Source: Bradyrhizobium iriomotense (GTDB taxonomy: Bacteria > Pseudomonadota > Alphaproteobacteria > Rhizobiales > Xanthobacteraceae). Taken from it: a DNA stretch of 64,000 nt. Shown in pieces: positions 8,299-17,009 of this stretch. Below the pieces are notes generated by a model. The model ran no database searches. It saw only the letters and a list, made by a program, of their open reading frames with translations, and was not told the DNA's origin. Every line of letters starts with the position of its first letter. Positions within the stretch are counted from its first letter, which is position 1. The stretch spans positions 98,052 to 162,051 of the forward strand of contig NZ_BSOW01000023.1 of assembly GCF_030160715.1 (NCBI RefSeq), read 5' to 3'. Position numbers and translations under genes: made by a program.

Positions 8299-8823
8299 AT
8301 GGCCTTAAGAGAAATCATCATCCTGCCGGACAAGCAGTTGCGCCTGGTCTCCAAGCCGATCGAGAAGGTCACGGCGGAGATCCGCAAGCTTGCCGACGAC
8401 ATGTTCGAGACCATGTACGAGGCGCCCGGCATCGGGCTCGCGGCGATCCAGATCGCGCAACCCCTGCGCCTGATCACCATGGACCTCGCCAAGCGCGACG
8501 AGAACGGCGAGACCGCGCGCGAGCCGCGCGTCTTCATCAATCCGGAGATCGTCGCCTCGTCCGAGGAGCTGTCGATCTACGAGGAGGGCTGTCTCTCGAT
8601 CCCCGAATATTACGAGGAGGTCGAGCGGCCCGCGAAGGTGCGCGTGCGCTTCACCGATCTCGACGGCAAGCTGCACGAGGAGGATGCCGAGGGGCTTTAC
8701 GCCACCTGCATCCAGCACGAGATCGACCATCTCAACGGCGTACTGTTCGTCGACTATCTGTCGAAGCTCAAGCGCGACCGCGTGTTCAAGAAGTTCGAGA
8801 AAGCCGCCAAGCGCGCGGAGTGA
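8299..8823 (+). CDS. def: peptide deformylase
   Basis: Removes the formyl group from the initiator Met of new proteins; metal enzyme of the cytosol. The 174 residues carry all three family motifs: GIGLAAIQ (44-51), EGCLS with metal-ligand Cys98, and HEIDH (140-144) with the two His ligands and catalytic Glu. It starts MALREIIILPD. It is followed by fmt, the enzyme that adds the formyl group, and truA, all in one direction. A repeat separates def from fmt. Confidence 0.97.
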   Translation: MALREIIILPDKQLRLVSKPIEKVTAEIRKLADDMFETMYEAPGIGLAAIQIAQPLRLITMDLAKRDENGETAREPRVFINPEIVASSEELSIYEEGCLSIPEYYEEVERPAKVRVRFTDLDGKLHEEDAEGLYATCIQHEIDHLNGVLFVDYLSKLKRDRVFKKFEKAAKRAE

Positions 8824-8857
8824 TCGTAGAGTGGGCGTTGCCGCTTGCTCCGTTCTT

Positions 8858-9000
8858 CTCCCTCTCCCCTTGTGGGGGAGGGTTGGGGAGGGGGGTAGCC
8901 CAGGAAACGGTGTATCTGGGGCGAAGAACCAGTCTGCGCTTAAGCCGAGAGAGCGTGCCGTGTGGCACTCCCTCCCTAGCCCTCCCCCACAAGGGGGGAC
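8858..9000. repeat. imperfect inverted repeat between def and fmt
   Basis: The arms CCCTCTCCCCTTGTGGGGGA (from 8862) and a near-complement ending CCCCCACAAGGGGGGAC (to 9000) bound about 100 bp of unique sequence. Arms of this CCCTCCCC...GGGGAGGG type are common intergenic palindromes in Bradyrhizobium (established knowledge of the group). It fills the whole gap except for the fmt leader. Confidence 0.7.
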
Positions 9001-9021
9001 GGAACGTATCGAGTCCTTGTC

Positions 9022-9957
9022 ATGCCCCTCCGCCTCATCTTCATGGGTACGCCCGATTTCTCCGTGCCGACGCTGCTCGAGCTGGTCGCGCATGGCCATG
9101 AGATCGTGGCCGTCTACACCCGTGCGCCGAAGCCGGGTGGGCGGCGCGGGTTGCAGTTGCAGCCGACCCCGGTTGAAGATGCCGCGCGAAAGCTCGGCAT
9201 TCCCGTGCTCACGCCGAAGACCTTGAAGACGCCGGAGGCGCTCGACGAATTCCGCGCGTTCGATGCCGAGGCCGCCGTCGTCGTCGCCTACGGCATGATC
9301 CTGCCGCAGGCGATCCTCGATGCACCAAAGCTCGGCTGCTACAACCTGCATGCCTCGCTGCTGCCGCGCTGGCGCGGTGCCGCGCCCATCAACCGCGCGA
9401 TCATGGACGGCGATGCCGATAGCGGCGTGATGGTGATGAAGATGGACGTAGGGCTGGACACCGGCGACGTCGCCATGGCCGAGCGTCTTGCGATCACGGA
9501 CAGCATGACCGCAGCCGATCTGCACGATCGCCTCTCGCGCCTCGGCGCCGATCTGATGGTGCGCGCGATGGCCGCCCTCGCGCGCGGCGGATTGCAGCTC
9601 AAGAAGCAAAGCGAGGTCGGCGTCACCTACGCCGCCAAGATCGAGAAGGCCGAGGCGCGCATCGACTGGACCAAGCCTGCCAAACAAGTGCTGCGCCACA
9701 TCCACGGCCTGTCGCCGTTCCCCGGTGCCTGGTGCGAGCTCGCTGGTGCGGGCGAGAACGCGCGCGTAAAAATCCTGCGCTGCGAGCTGGCAAAGGGCTC
9801 GGGCGCGCCGGGCGACGTGCTCGACGACCATCTCACCATCGCCTGCGGCGAAGGCGCGATTCGCATCATTGAGCTCCAGCGCGAAGGCAAGGCGCGGATG
9901 CAAGCGGCCGACTTTTTGCGCGGCGTGCCGCTGAAGGCGGGAGCCAAATTCACCTAA
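9022..9957 (+). CDS. fmt: methionyl-tRNA formyltransferase
   Basis: Formylates Met-tRNA(fMet) using 10-formyl-tetrahydrofolate, in the cytosol. The 311 residues include the N-terminal MGTPDFSVPTL, the catalytic Asn108 and His110 in YNLHASLLPRWRG, and Asp146 in GLDTGDV. The C-terminal OB-fold-type domain starts at about 205 (IDWTKPAKQVLRHIHGLSPFPGAW). Length matches the family. It pairs with def upstream. The stop is 3 bases before a palindromic unit that separates it from truA. Confidence 0.97.
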   Translation: MPLRLIFMGTPDFSVPTLLELVAHGHEIVAVYTRAPKPGGRRGLQLQPTPVEDAARKLGIPVLTPKTLKTPEALDEFRAFDAEAAVVVAYGMILPQAILDAPKLGCYNLHASLLPRWRGAAPINRAIMDGDADSGVMVMKMDVGLDTGDVAMAERLAITDSMTAADLHDRLSRLGADLMVRAMAALARGGLQLKKQSEVGVTYAAKIEKAEARIDWTKPAKQVLRHIHGLSPFPGAWCELAGAGENARVKILRCELAKGSGAPGDVLDDHLTIACGEGAIRIIELQREGKARMQAADFLRGVPLKAGAKFT

Positions 9958-9960
9958 CGC

Positions 9961-10064
9961 TGTCATACCCCGCGAAGGCGGGGTATCCAGTACGCCGAGA
10001 CTTCTCTGTCGAACGGATAGGCCGCGGAGTACTGGATCGCTCGGTCAAGCCGGGCGATGACACC
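9961..10064. repeat. gene-less palindromic unit related to the GIY-YIG cassette ends
   Basis: About 104 bp with related inverted ends. The left end has a CCCCGC/GCGGGG hairpin and then TATCCAGTAC. The right end read on the minus strand is GGTGTCATCGCCCGGCTTGA, then GCGATCCAGTACTCC, close to the cassette ends at 6490 and 6894. The unit starts 3 bases after fmt and stops 12 bases before truA. Confidence 0.7.
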
Positions 10065-10076
10065 ACCCGGATTGAG

Positions 10077-10814
10077 ATGCCCCGCTACAAGCTGACCATC
10101 GAATATGACGGCGCGCCGTTCTGCGGCTGGCAGGTGCAGGCGACGCTGCCCTCCGTGCAGGGCGCGCTGGAGAATGCCGTGAAGGCGATGTGCGGCATTG
10201 AGGTGCGCGTGCATGGCGCCGGCCGCACCGATGCCGGCGTGCACGCGCTCGGCCAGGTCGCGCATGTCGATATCGAAAAGCCCTTTGCGCCGGATCGCCT
10301 GCGCGATGGCCTCAATGCGCATCTGCGCCCCGCTCCGATCGCGGTGCTCGAGGCCGAAATCGTGCCGGAGACGTTCGAGGCACGCTTCTCGGCCGTCAAG
10401 CGCCACTACCGCTATCGCATCACCAACACCCGCGCCAATCTCGCCCTCGACGTCGGCCACGCCTGGCGCGTGTCGCGCAGGCTCGACACCGACGCGATGC
10501 ATGCGGCAGCCCAACGCCTGATCGGCAAGCACGATTTCACGACCTTTCGCGATACCGAGTGCCAGGCCAAATCGCCGGAGAAGACGCTCGATCAGCTCGA
10601 CGTACTGCGCGACGGGCGCGAGGTGACGATCCTCACCTCGGCGCGCTCCTTCCTGCACAGCCAGGTCCGCTCGATGGTCGGCTCGCTGGTCTGGGTCGGC
10701 GAAGGCCGCTGGAGCGCCGATGATCTCTCAGCGGCGCTAGCCGCCCGCAACCGCGCCGCCTGCGGCATCGTCGCCCCGCCGGAAGGGCTATATCTGGTGA
10801 AGGTGGATTATTGA
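10077..10814 (+). CDS. truA: tRNA pseudouridine(38-40) synthase
   Basis: Converts uridines 38-40 of tRNA anticodon arms to pseudouridine. The 245 residues begin MPRYKLTIEYDGAPFCGWQVQ and carry the catalytic Asp52 in GRTDAGVHA. Further family motifs are RHYRYRI, DFTTFRDTECQAKSP and the C-terminal SFLHSQVRSMVGSLV with GLYLVKVDY. Length is typical. It is the third gene of the def-fmt-truA direction and converges on dapE. Confidence 0.96.
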   Translation: MPRYKLTIEYDGAPFCGWQVQATLPSVQGALENAVKAMCGIEVRVHGAGRTDAGVHALGQVAHVDIEKPFAPDRLRDGLNAHLRPAPIAVLEAEIVPETFEARFSAVKRHYRYRITNTRANLALDVGHAWRVSRRLDTDAMHAAAQRLIGKHDFTTFRDTECQAKSPEKTLDQLDVLRDGREVTILTSARSFLHSQVRSMVGSLVWVGEGRWSADDLSAALAARNRAACGIVAPPEGLYLVKVDY

Positions 10815-10822
10815 GGCGCGCG

Positions 10823-10880
10823 GAGAGCGTACGCTCTCGCCACACCCTCGGTGTCATGCCCCGGCTCCGCGGGCGATGAC
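10823..10880. terminator. hairpins between convergent truA and dapE
   Basis: A perfect 16-bp palindrome GAGAGCGTACGCTCTC (about 10823-10838) is followed by a second hairpin (about 10851-10880). It lies between the stops of truA and dapE and could end transcription from both sides, although no long T-run follows. Confidence 0.4.
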
Positions 10881-10889
10881 AGCAGAGTG

Positions 10890-12068
10890 TTACGCAAAAT
10901 ACCGCGCAAGAATCCCGCGATAGACCTTCGTCAGCTTCTCCAAATCCGCAACCGGCACGCGCTCGTCGACCTGGTGCATGGTCTGGCCGACCAGGCCGAA
11001 CTCGATCACCGGGCAATAGCTGGAAATGAAGCGCGCATCCGACGTGCCGCCTGACGTCGACAGCTCGGGCTTGCGTCCCGTCACCTCCTCGATCGCGGAG
11101 ACGGCGAGATCGGTGAACGGGCCGGGCTTGGTGACGAACACGTTGGAGTTCGAGGGCTCCCAGACGATATGCGCGCGGATGCGGTTGCCGCAGGCCTTTG
11201 TCAGCCGCGTCTCCACCAGCTCGCGCAGGCTCGCCTGCGTGTGATTGTCGTTGTAGCGGATGTTGAACTTGGCGCGGGCCTGGCCGGGGATCACGTTGTA
11301 GGCGGTGTTGCCGACGTCGACCGAGGTGAATTCCAAATTGGAGGCCTGGAATTGCGCGCTGCCATGATCGAGCGGCTCGTCCGAGATCGCAACGATCAGC
11401 CGCGAGATATCCGGCACCGGATTGGACGCGCGGTGCGGATAGGCGACATGGCCCTGCCGTCCCTCGACATGGAGCGTGCCGGATTGCGAGCCGCGGCGAC
11501 CGATCTTGATGGTGTCGCCGAGTGTCTCGACGTTCGAGGGCTCGCCGAGCACGCAATGATCGAATTTTTCGCCGCGCTCGGCGCACCATTTCAACAGCTT
11601 GATGGTGCCATTGATCGAGACGTCTTCCTCATCGCCGGTGATCAGGAAGGAGATCGAGCCCGAGCCCGATTCTTGCCCGTCGGCGCGGGGCTTGCCGCCA
11701 TTGGCTGCGAGATGCTCCAGCACCGCGGCGACGGAGCAGGCGATGCCGCCCTTCATGTCGACCGCGCCGCGGCCATGCAGAACGCCGTCCCTGACCTCGC
11801 CGGAGAACGCACCGACGCTCCAGGCGCTTTCGTCGCCGGGCGGCACCACGTCGGTGTGGCCGGCAAAGGTGATGTGCGGGCCTTCGCTGCCGATCCGCGC
11901 GTAGAGATTATCGACGTCGGCGGTGCCCGCCTCGCTGAAGGTGACGCGATGTGTCGTGAATCCGGCGGCCTTCAGGAGGTCTTCGAGGACACCGAGGGCG
12001 CCGGCATCGGCCGGGGTGACGGAGGGGCAGCGGACGAGGTCGCGGGTGATGGAAACAGCATCAGTCAT
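10890..12068 (-). CDS. dapE: succinyl-diaminopimelate desuccinylase
   Basis: Zinc peptidase-family enzyme of lysine and peptidoglycan (DAP) synthesis: N-succinyl-LL-DAP to LL-DAP plus succinate. The 392 residues show ITFAGHTDVVPPGD (metal His and Asp), GRGAVDMKGG (bridging Asp), ITGDEE (catalytic Glu) and a dimerisation domain containing GRQGHVAYPHRASNP. Its ATG overlaps the stop of the DUF805 gene upstream (ATGA at 12065-12068), implying translational coupling. dapD, two genes upstream, acts earlier in the same pathway. Confidence 0.97.
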   Translation of the reverse strand: MTDAVSITRDLVRCPSVTPADAGALGVLEDLLKAAGFTTHRVTFSEAGTADVDNLYARIGSEGPHITFAGHTDVVPPGDESAWSVGAFSGEVRDGVLHGRGAVDMKGGIACSVAAVLEHLAANGGKPRADGQESGSGSISFLITGDEEDVSINGTIKLLKWCAERGEKFDHCVLGEPSNVETLGDTIKIGRRGSQSGTLHVEGRQGHVAYPHRASNPVPDISRLIVAISDEPLDHGSAQFQASNLEFTSVDVGNTAYNVIPGQARAKFNIRYNDNHTQASLRELVETRLTKACGNRIRAHIVWEPSNSNVFVTKPGPFTDLAVSAIEEVTGRKPELSTSGGTSDARFISSYCPVIEFGLVGQTMHQVDERVPVADLEKLTKVYRGILARYFA

Positions 12069-12658
12069 GCCTCCGGCTTAACACGCCATTGCGGCGGCGG
12101 GCCAGCCTTGTGCGGGACCATTTCGAGCTCATGCTGCTGATCCCAGCCCAGCTCGCTTGCGGGCGAGACGTAGAGCGGATTGGCACCGAAGCGGTTGGTC
12201 TTGCGCGAGCCGCGGAAGAACAGCAGCTCGATCCAGCCCCAGGTCGCGAAGACGATCGAGATCAGGCCGAGCGCGAAGCTGACGTAATCGTTGTCGATCC
12301 GGTCCAGGAACTGGTTGACGAGGCCGGGCAGCACGAAGAAGGGCAGCACCCACCAGGCGCTCTTGTCGCGGTCGTGCAGCCGCTTGATGGCGGTCGCGGC
12401 AAACACCCAGGTGAACAGCGGCGTGCCGATCACCTTGGCCAGGATCAGCGGGAGATCGGCAAGCGACAGCGCGCGATAGGTATTGGGATCGACGATCTTG
12501 AAGACGTCCTCGACCGAAAAGCCGAACCTGCGGGCGCCGAACGCCACCACGATCGCGGCCAGGAAGGCCATCCAGCAGACGATGATCAGCAAGGCCAGCC
12601 AGAATTTGGCCCGGTTGATGCGGCCGTTGAAGCTGAAAAGGTACCAGGTCCAATCCAT
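12065..12658 (-). CDS. DUF805 family membrane protein
   Basis: Integral membrane protein of unknown function, 197 residues. The DUF805 hallmark start WYLFSFNGRINRAKFWLALL is seen, with WTWYLF just before it. Three or four membrane segments follow, along with the motif AIKRLHDRDKSAWWVLPFF and a C-terminal cytoplasmic tail (GANPLYVSPASE). It overlaps dapE by four bases and is probably cotranscribed with it. The link to lysine synthesis is positional only. Confidence 0.85.
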   Translation of the reverse strand: MDWTWYLFSFNGRINRAKFWLALLIIVCWMAFLAAIVVAFGARRFGFSVEDVFKIVDPNTYRALSLADLPLILAKVIGTPLFTWVFAATAIKRLHDRDKSAWWVLPFFVLPGLVNQFLDRIDNDYVSFALGLISIVFATWGWIELLFFRGSRKTNRFGANPLYVSPASELGWDQQHELEMVPHKAGPPPQWRVKPEA

Positions 12659-12736
12659 GGCAAAGCTCCGGGCGGTCGAGGCTGCCCGGTTATTGGTCGC
12701 GATGGAGAGTTAGACGGTTCGATATGCCATTAGACC

Positions 12737-12861
12737 CGTCATCCTGAGGTACGAGCCATGGGGCGCAACGCGCGCCATGGGGAGCCTCGAAGGATGAACG
12801 GCCGGGATGCAGCCGGGCCGTCGCCCTTCGAGGCTCGCTTTGCGAGCACCTCAGGGTGACG
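12737..12861. repeat. palindromic intergenic repeat (CCTGAGGT type)
   Basis: An inverted pair, CGTCATCCTGAGGTACGAGC near the left end and GCGAGCACCTCAGGGTGACG at the right end, with internal hairpins (CATGGGGCG...; CCTTCGAGGCTCGC). It occupies most of the gap between dapD and the DUF805 gene. The family is widespread in Bradyrhizobium intergenic regions (established knowledge). Confidence 0.7.
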
Positions 12862-12879
12862 GTGAGGGAGTTTGTGATT

Positions 12880-13725
12880 TTAATCCCGCAGCAGCTCGTT
12901 GATGCTGGTCTTCGACCGCGTGCGCTCGTCGACGCGCTTGACGATGACCGCGCAGGCGGTGCTGGGGCCCACCTGGCCGTTCTTCATCGGCTTGCCGGGC
13001 AGCGCGCCGGGCACCACCACCGCATATTCCGGCACTTCGCCGACGAAGATCTCGCCGGTCTCGCGGTCGACGATCTTGGTCGAGGCGCCCAAAAACACGC
13101 CCATCGACAGCACCGCGCCCTTGCGCACGATCACGCCTTCGGCGACTTCCGAGCGCGCGCCGATGAAGCAGTCGTCCTCGATGATGACGGGCTCGGCCTG
13201 GAGCGGCTCGAGCACGCCGCCAATACCGACGCCGCCGGAGATGTGCACGCGCTTGCCGATCTGCGCGCAGGAGCCGATGGTCGACCAGGTGTCGACCATC
13301 GTCGCCTCATCGACATAGGCGCCGAGATTGACGAAGGAGGGCATCAGCACGACGTTCTTGGCAATGAACGCCGAGCGGCGCACGATCGAGCCGGGGACGG
13401 CGCGGAAGCCGGCATCGCGAAAACGGTTCTCGCCCCAGCCTTCGAACTTCGAGGGCACCTTGTCCCACCAGGTCGCCTTGCCCGGGCCGCCGGGAATGGC
13501 GCTCATGTCGTTGAGGCGGAAGGACAGCAGCACGGCCTTCTTCAGCCACTGATTGACCTTCCACTTGCCGCTGGCCTCGCGCTCGGCGACGCGCGCCTCG
13601 CCCTTGTCCAGAATCTCCAGTGCCTGATCCACGGCCTCGCGCACCTCGCCCCCGGTCGAGGTCGAGATGCCGTCACGCGCGTCGAAGGCGCTGTTGATGG
13701 TGGATTCGAGGGCTTGGAGGGACAT
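12880..13725 (-). CDS. dapD: 2,3,4,5-tetrahydropyridine-2,6-dicarboxylate N-succinyltransferase
   Basis: Succinylates tetrahydrodipicolinate in the DAP branch of lysine synthesis. The 281 residues have an N-terminal helical part (MSLQALESTINSAFDARDGI) and a left-handed beta-helix with hexapeptide repeats (about 100-240; IVRRSAFIAKNVVLMPSFVNLGAY written in the sequence as consecutive turns). The active-site region is GSCAQIGKRVHISGG. Length is typical. The gene reads leftward from the nucleotidase towards the DUF805 gene and dapE. Confidence 0.96.
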   Translation of the reverse strand: MSLQALESTINSAFDARDGISTSTGGEVREAVDQALEILDKGEARVAEREASGKWKVNQWLKKAVLLSFRLNDMSAIPGGPGKATWWDKVPSKFEGWGENRFRDAGFRAVPGSIVRRSAFIAKNVVLMPSFVNLGAYVDEATMVDTWSTIGSCAQIGKRVHISGGVGIGGVLEPLQAEPVIIEDDCFIGARSEVAEGVIVRKGAVLSMGVFLGASTKIVDRETGEIFVGEVPEYAVVVPGALPGKPMKNGQVGPSTACAVIVKRVDERTRSKTSINELLRD

Positions 13726-13814
13726 CGGGATTTCCTCAGGGGGCAGGCAGGGATTTGGGGTGAATTGGAGCGCTTTTTCGGGATTTGGGGGGACGGAGTC
13801 AAGGCATACTCACC

Positions 13815-13950
13815 TGTCGTCCCGGGGCGCGCGGCAGCGTGAGCCCGGGACCCATAGCCACAGGGAGTCGTTTGGCGAAAACCCGGAGTTACCGATCTCG
13901 TGCCACAACCTCTCCCTGTGGTTATGGGTCCCGGCCTTCGCCGGGACGAC
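13815..13950. repeat. large imperfect inverted repeat
   Basis: Left arm TGTCGTCCCGG...CGGGACCCATAGCCACAGGGAG and right arm CTCCCTGTGGTTATGGGTCC...CGGGACGAC, given here in pieces, fold to a hairpin of about 135 bp with nested GGGACC stems. The right arm encodes the last residues of the nucleotidase (stop at 13922-13924), so the repeat has probably replaced that gene's original 3' end. Confidence 0.75.
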
Positions 13951-14647
13951 CCGAGGAGAGGGCGGTCAAGCCGTCCAAAAAACCAGCCAGATCATCCGTG
14001 ACATGGTCGACATGGGCCGCATCGCGGCCCTCCAGCTCCCAGTCCTCGCGCACCACTTCCTTGGTGCCGTCGGGCACCACCAGCACCGTGGTCATGCCGA
14101 GCTCATGCGGGACGGTGAGGTTGCGGGCGAGGTCCTCGAACATGGCTGATTTGGTCGGGTCGACCGCATGCAGGTCGAGGAATTTCCGATAGGTCTGCGC
14201 CGCCGGCTTGGGCTCGAATTCGGCCGCGATGATGTCGAACACGCCGTCGAAATGCGAGGCGAGGCCGAGCCGCGTCAGAACCGCATCGACATGGTCGACC
14301 GAGCCGTTGGTCAGGATCAGCTTGCGCCCCGGCAATTTTGCGATGGCCGCGCCGAGCGCCGGGTTCGGCTCCAGCGGCGAATGGTCGATCTTGTGCACAT
14401 AAGCGAGATAATCGTCGGCGCGTACGCCGTGCAGGGTCATCATGCCGCGCATCGTGGTGCCGAAGCGGCGGTAATAGTCCTTCTGGATGTTGCGCGCCTC
14501 CTCCGGCGTCACGTTCAGCCAGCTGCAAACAAACTCCCCGATCCGCGCATCGACCTGCTGCCACAGGTTCACGTGATGCGGATAGAGCGTGTTGTCGAGG
14601 TCGAACACCCAGGTGTCGATATGGGTGAAGGTGCGGGGTGGGGTCAT
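13922..14647 (-). CDS. pyrimidine 5'-nucleotidase, HAD superfamily
   Basis: Predicted to dephosphorylate pyrimidine nucleotides in the cytosol. The 241 residues show HAD motif I as WVFDLDNTLYPH (nucleophile Asp and acid Asp), the SDT1-type cap (YYRRFGTTMRGMMTLHG), motif II LTNGS, and motif III/IV around PTKSAMFEDLARN. The last residues (SSGRPGEGRDP) are encoded by a palindromic repeat and are unlikely to be functional. It lies upstream of dapD in the same direction. The substrate is by family only. Confidence 0.88.
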   Translation of the reverse strand: MTPPRTFTHIDTWVFDLDNTLYPHHVNLWQQVDARIGEFVCSWLNVTPEEARNIQKDYYRRFGTTMRGMMTLHGVRADDYLAYVHKIDHSPLEPNPALGAAIAKLPGRKLILTNGSVDHVDAVLTRLGLASHFDGVFDIIAAEFEPKPAAQTYRKFLDLHAVDPTKSAMFEDLARNLTVPHELGMTTVLVVPDGTKEVVREDWELEGRDAAHVDHVTDDLAGFLDGLTALSSGRPGEGRDP

Positions 14648-14693
14648 CTCAAATCTCTATCCGTTGATTGAGGTGGCGGCCCCGGCCTCAACC

Positions 14694-14719
14694 GTCGTCC
14701 TGGCGAAAGCCAGGACGAC
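14694..14719. terminator. perfect 11-bp hairpin with GAAA loop
   Basis: GTCGTCCTGGC, loop GAAA, GCCAGGACGAC. It lies between the DUF1036 gene stop and the nucleotidase start (both leftward), where it could terminate the former. It lacks a T-run, so a repeat origin is equally likely. Confidence 0.45.
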
Positions 14720-14749
14720 GGCGGAATATGTGACGCCATCATCATCACA

Positions 14750-15775
14750 TCACGGCATCCCAAAGCGCAGCGTCTTGCCGCCGCTGCTCATGTCGACCGC
14801 GGCAAAGCCGGCCGCGGCGAATCCCCGTGCGCCGCAATCGGCCTGCTCGTTGGTCTCGAACTTGGTCTCGCGCGTGCAAAGCTGCTTGTCGCCGCCCCAG
14901 TTCAGCGGCTTTTCCTTCAGCTTGATGGTGCGGTTGTCGCCGTCGACGGCTTCCGCAAAGCTGAAAATCTGTTTCGGCTGGCCGGCCACGTCGGGGTGCA
15001 GGCACTTGCCGGGATCGATGCGGTACCAGCCGCGGCTCGTCACCGCCTTGCCGTCGTCGGTCGCCACCGCCGCCATCACCCTGTGCGGGGTGTCGTTGCA
15101 CCAGGTCAGTCCGCTCGTCGACGGTGTCTGCACCGCGTCGACCATGGTCTTGAAGAAGTTTGGCGACTGCGCGATTTCGGATGGCAGCCCGCGGCTCTTC
15201 AGGAAGGCGGCGAGCGCTGATTGCGTTTTCGGTCCGTCGACGCCGTCGATCGCGCCTGCGTCATAGCCGGCGATCGCCAGCAGCCGCTGGATGCCGGCGA
15301 GCCGCGCCTGCTCGTCGTCATACTCGCTGTCCTCGGCGAGATAGGCGACGAGGTTGCCGTCGTCGCCCTGCGTCGGCGTCACCTGGGTGAACGCGGCCTG
15401 CGTCTGCCCGCTGCGGCATTGGCGCGCGGCGGCGATGACGAAATTCTCCTGCGCGATGCACAGCATGTCGCTGCCGTTCTGCGGGATCGGCGAGGCGCCA
15501 TAGACGCCGAGCGCGCGCGCGTGGAGCAGGATGCGGTCTGCGGTCAGCGTGCCCTGCACCACCACGCGGCAGGTGGCGGGATCGATCCGGAACCAGCCGC
15601 GCGTCGCGGTCGCCGCCTTGTCGTCGATGCCGATCGCGGCTTCCACGACATAGGACATGCGATTGCAGATCTTGAGGTCGGCGAGAGCCGGGGCGGAGGA
15701 GAAGAAGAACGAGACGGTTGCTGCGGGGAGCGTCATCAGCACGTGGGTGAGGATCGAGCGACGGTGTGGCCGCAT
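14750..15775 (-). CDS. secreted DUF1036 protein with two DUF1036 domains
   Basis: About 341 residues, exported, function unknown. After a basic start (MRPHRRSILTHV) comes a hydrophobic signal segment (LMTLPAATVSFFFSSAPALA). Two DUF1036 copies follow: the first around LKICNRMSYVVEAAIGI...TRGWFRIDPATC, the second around LTWCNDTPHRVMAAVA...SRGWYRIDPGKC. Each has a paired-Cys pattern. Between them is a peptidoglycan-binding-like helix (LLAIAGYDAGAIDGVDGPKTQSALAAFL). The frame is open to 15904, but those extra residues translate a palindromic repeat, so the start at 15775 is preferred. Confidence 0.82.
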   Translation of the reverse strand: MRPHRRSILTHVLMTLPAATVSFFFSSAPALADLKICNRMSYVVEAAIGIDDKAATATRGWFRIDPATCRVVVQGTLTADRILLHARALGVYGASPIPQNGSDMLCIAQENFVIAAARQCRSGQTQAAFTQVTPTQGDDGNLVAYLAEDSEYDDEQARLAGIQRLLAIAGYDAGAIDGVDGPKTQSALAAFLKSRGLPSEIAQSPNFFKTMVDAVQTPSTSGLTWCNDTPHRVMAAVATDDGKAVTSRGWYRIDPGKCLHPDVAGQPKQIFSFAEAVDGDNRTIKLKEKPLNWGGDKQLCTRETKFETNEQADCGARGFAAAGFAAVDMSSGGKTLRFGMP

Positions 15776-15783
15776 TCTCAGCT

Positions 15784-15873
15784 CGTCATGGCCGGGCTTG
15801 ACCCGGCCATCCACGTCCAGCAGCAACGTGCGCGGAGAGCCGTGGAGGCCCGGGTCAAGCCCGGGCATGACGA
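15784..15873. repeat. inverted repeat between argB and the DUF1036 gene
   Basis: CGTCATGGCCGGGCTTGACC at the left and GGTCAAGCCCGGGCATGACG at the right are near-complementary. Each arm contains a smaller hairpin (GGCCGGG...CCCGGCC). It may act as a transcription stop after argB. Confidence 0.75.
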
Positions 15874-15900
15874 CCTTTTCCTGCTGCTCGCGCTCGTCCA

Positions 15901-16788
15901 TCACTTGTGGATCAGCGTTCCCGTGCCCTGGTTGGTGAACAGCTCGAGCAGCACCGCGTGCTGCATCTTGCCGTCGATGATGACGACGCCCTGCACGCCC
16001 TGCTCGAGCGCATAGATGCAGGTCTCGACCTTCGGGATCATGCCGCCGGAAATGGTGCCGTCGGCGATCAGCTTTCGCGCGTCCTTCACCGACAGTTGCG
16101 GGATCAGCTTCTTCGACTTGTCGAGCACGCCCGGCACGTCGGTGAGCAGCAACAGGCGTTTTGCTTTCAGCGCGCCGGCGATCGCACCCGCGAAGGTGTC
16201 GGCGTTGATGTTCAGCGTCTGGCCTTCCTTGGAGGTCGCGAGCGGCGCCAGCACCGGGATCAGCTCGTAGCCGATCAGCTGGTTGAGCAAAGTGAGATCG
16301 ACCTTCTCGGGGTCGCCGACGAAGCCGAGATCGACCGCCTTCTCGATGTGCGAGTCCGGATCGACGATGGTGCGGGTCGTCTTCGTCGCCTTCACCATGT
16401 TGCCGTCCTTGCCGGACAGCCCCACGGCCTTGCCCCCGGCCTCGTTGATGTAGCCGACGATCTGCTTGTTGACCGAGCCGGCGAGCACCATCTCGACGAT
16501 CTCGATCGTCGCGGCATCGGTGATGCGCAGGCCAGCGGCGAATTCCGAGACGATGCCGAGGCGCTTGAGCATGGTCGCGATCTGCGGCCCGCCGCCATGC
16601 ACCACCACCGGATTGATGGCGGTCTGCTCGAGCAGCACGATGTCGCGGGCAAAATTCTTCGCGGTCTCCTCGTCACCCATGGCATGGCCGCCATATTTGA
16701 TGACGATGGTTTCCTCGTCGTACTGCTGCATGTGCGGCAGCGCTTCGGACAGGATGCGGGCCTGGTCGAGCGGAGAGATGTCGGTCAT
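15901..16788 (-). CDS. argB: acetylglutamate kinase
   Basis: Phosphorylates N-acetyl-L-glutamate in arginine synthesis. The 295 residues (start MTDISPLDQARILSEALPHM) carry IVIKYGGHAM near the N-terminus and VVHGGGPQI, the usual glycine-rich ATP and substrate loops. NINADTFAGAIAGAL and the late SGGMIPKVETC, which contributes to nucleotide binding, also appear. The longer frame to 16944 adds sequence without family character, so 16788 is preferred. It sits at the downstream end of the rpmH-yidC-engB block. Confidence 0.96.
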   Translation of the reverse strand: MTDISPLDQARILSEALPHMQQYDEETIVIKYGGHAMGDEETAKNFARDIVLLEQTAINPVVVHGGGPQIATMLKRLGIVSEFAAGLRITDAATIEIVEMVLAGSVNKQIVGYINEAGGKAVGLSGKDGNMVKATKTTRTIVDPDSHIEKAVDLGFVGDPEKVDLTLLNQLIGYELIPVLAPLATSKEGQTLNINADTFAGAIAGALKAKRLLLLTDVPGVLDKSKKLIPQLSVKDARKLIADGTISGGMIPKVETCIYALEQGVQGVVIIDGKMQHAVLLELFTNQGTGTLIHK

Positions 16789-16864
16789 GAAACTGATCTC
16801 GCTGGCGGGGACTAACGCGGGTTCGCGTTCTATCCGATTGGCGGGCGAGGCGCAAAGTGGTCTT

Positions 16865-17005
16865 CGTGCCCCGGACGCAGCGCAGCGCTTCCCTGGCGAT
16901 GCGAGGCATCGTCCAGTAGCGGTACGCTGCGAGCCGGGGCCCATGTGGCCACTGGGTCCCGGCTCAGCGTCGCGTCATTTCATGCCGCGCCGCGTCCGGG
17001 ACACG
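16865..17005. repeat. imperfect inverted repeat upstream of argB
   Basis: CGTGCCCCGGACGC at 16865 is matched by GCGTCCGGGACACG ending at 17005. Internal CATGTGGCCACTGGG and related stems lie between. It fills the gap between argB and the DUF423 gene. Confidence 0.55.
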
Positions 17006-17009
17006 AACG

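Noticed and set aside
15776..15904. Upstream extension of the DUF1036 protein (MMDEREQQEKVVMPGLDPG...)
   Set aside because: Those codons are the palindromic repeat at 15784-15873, and a signal peptide starts properly from 15775.
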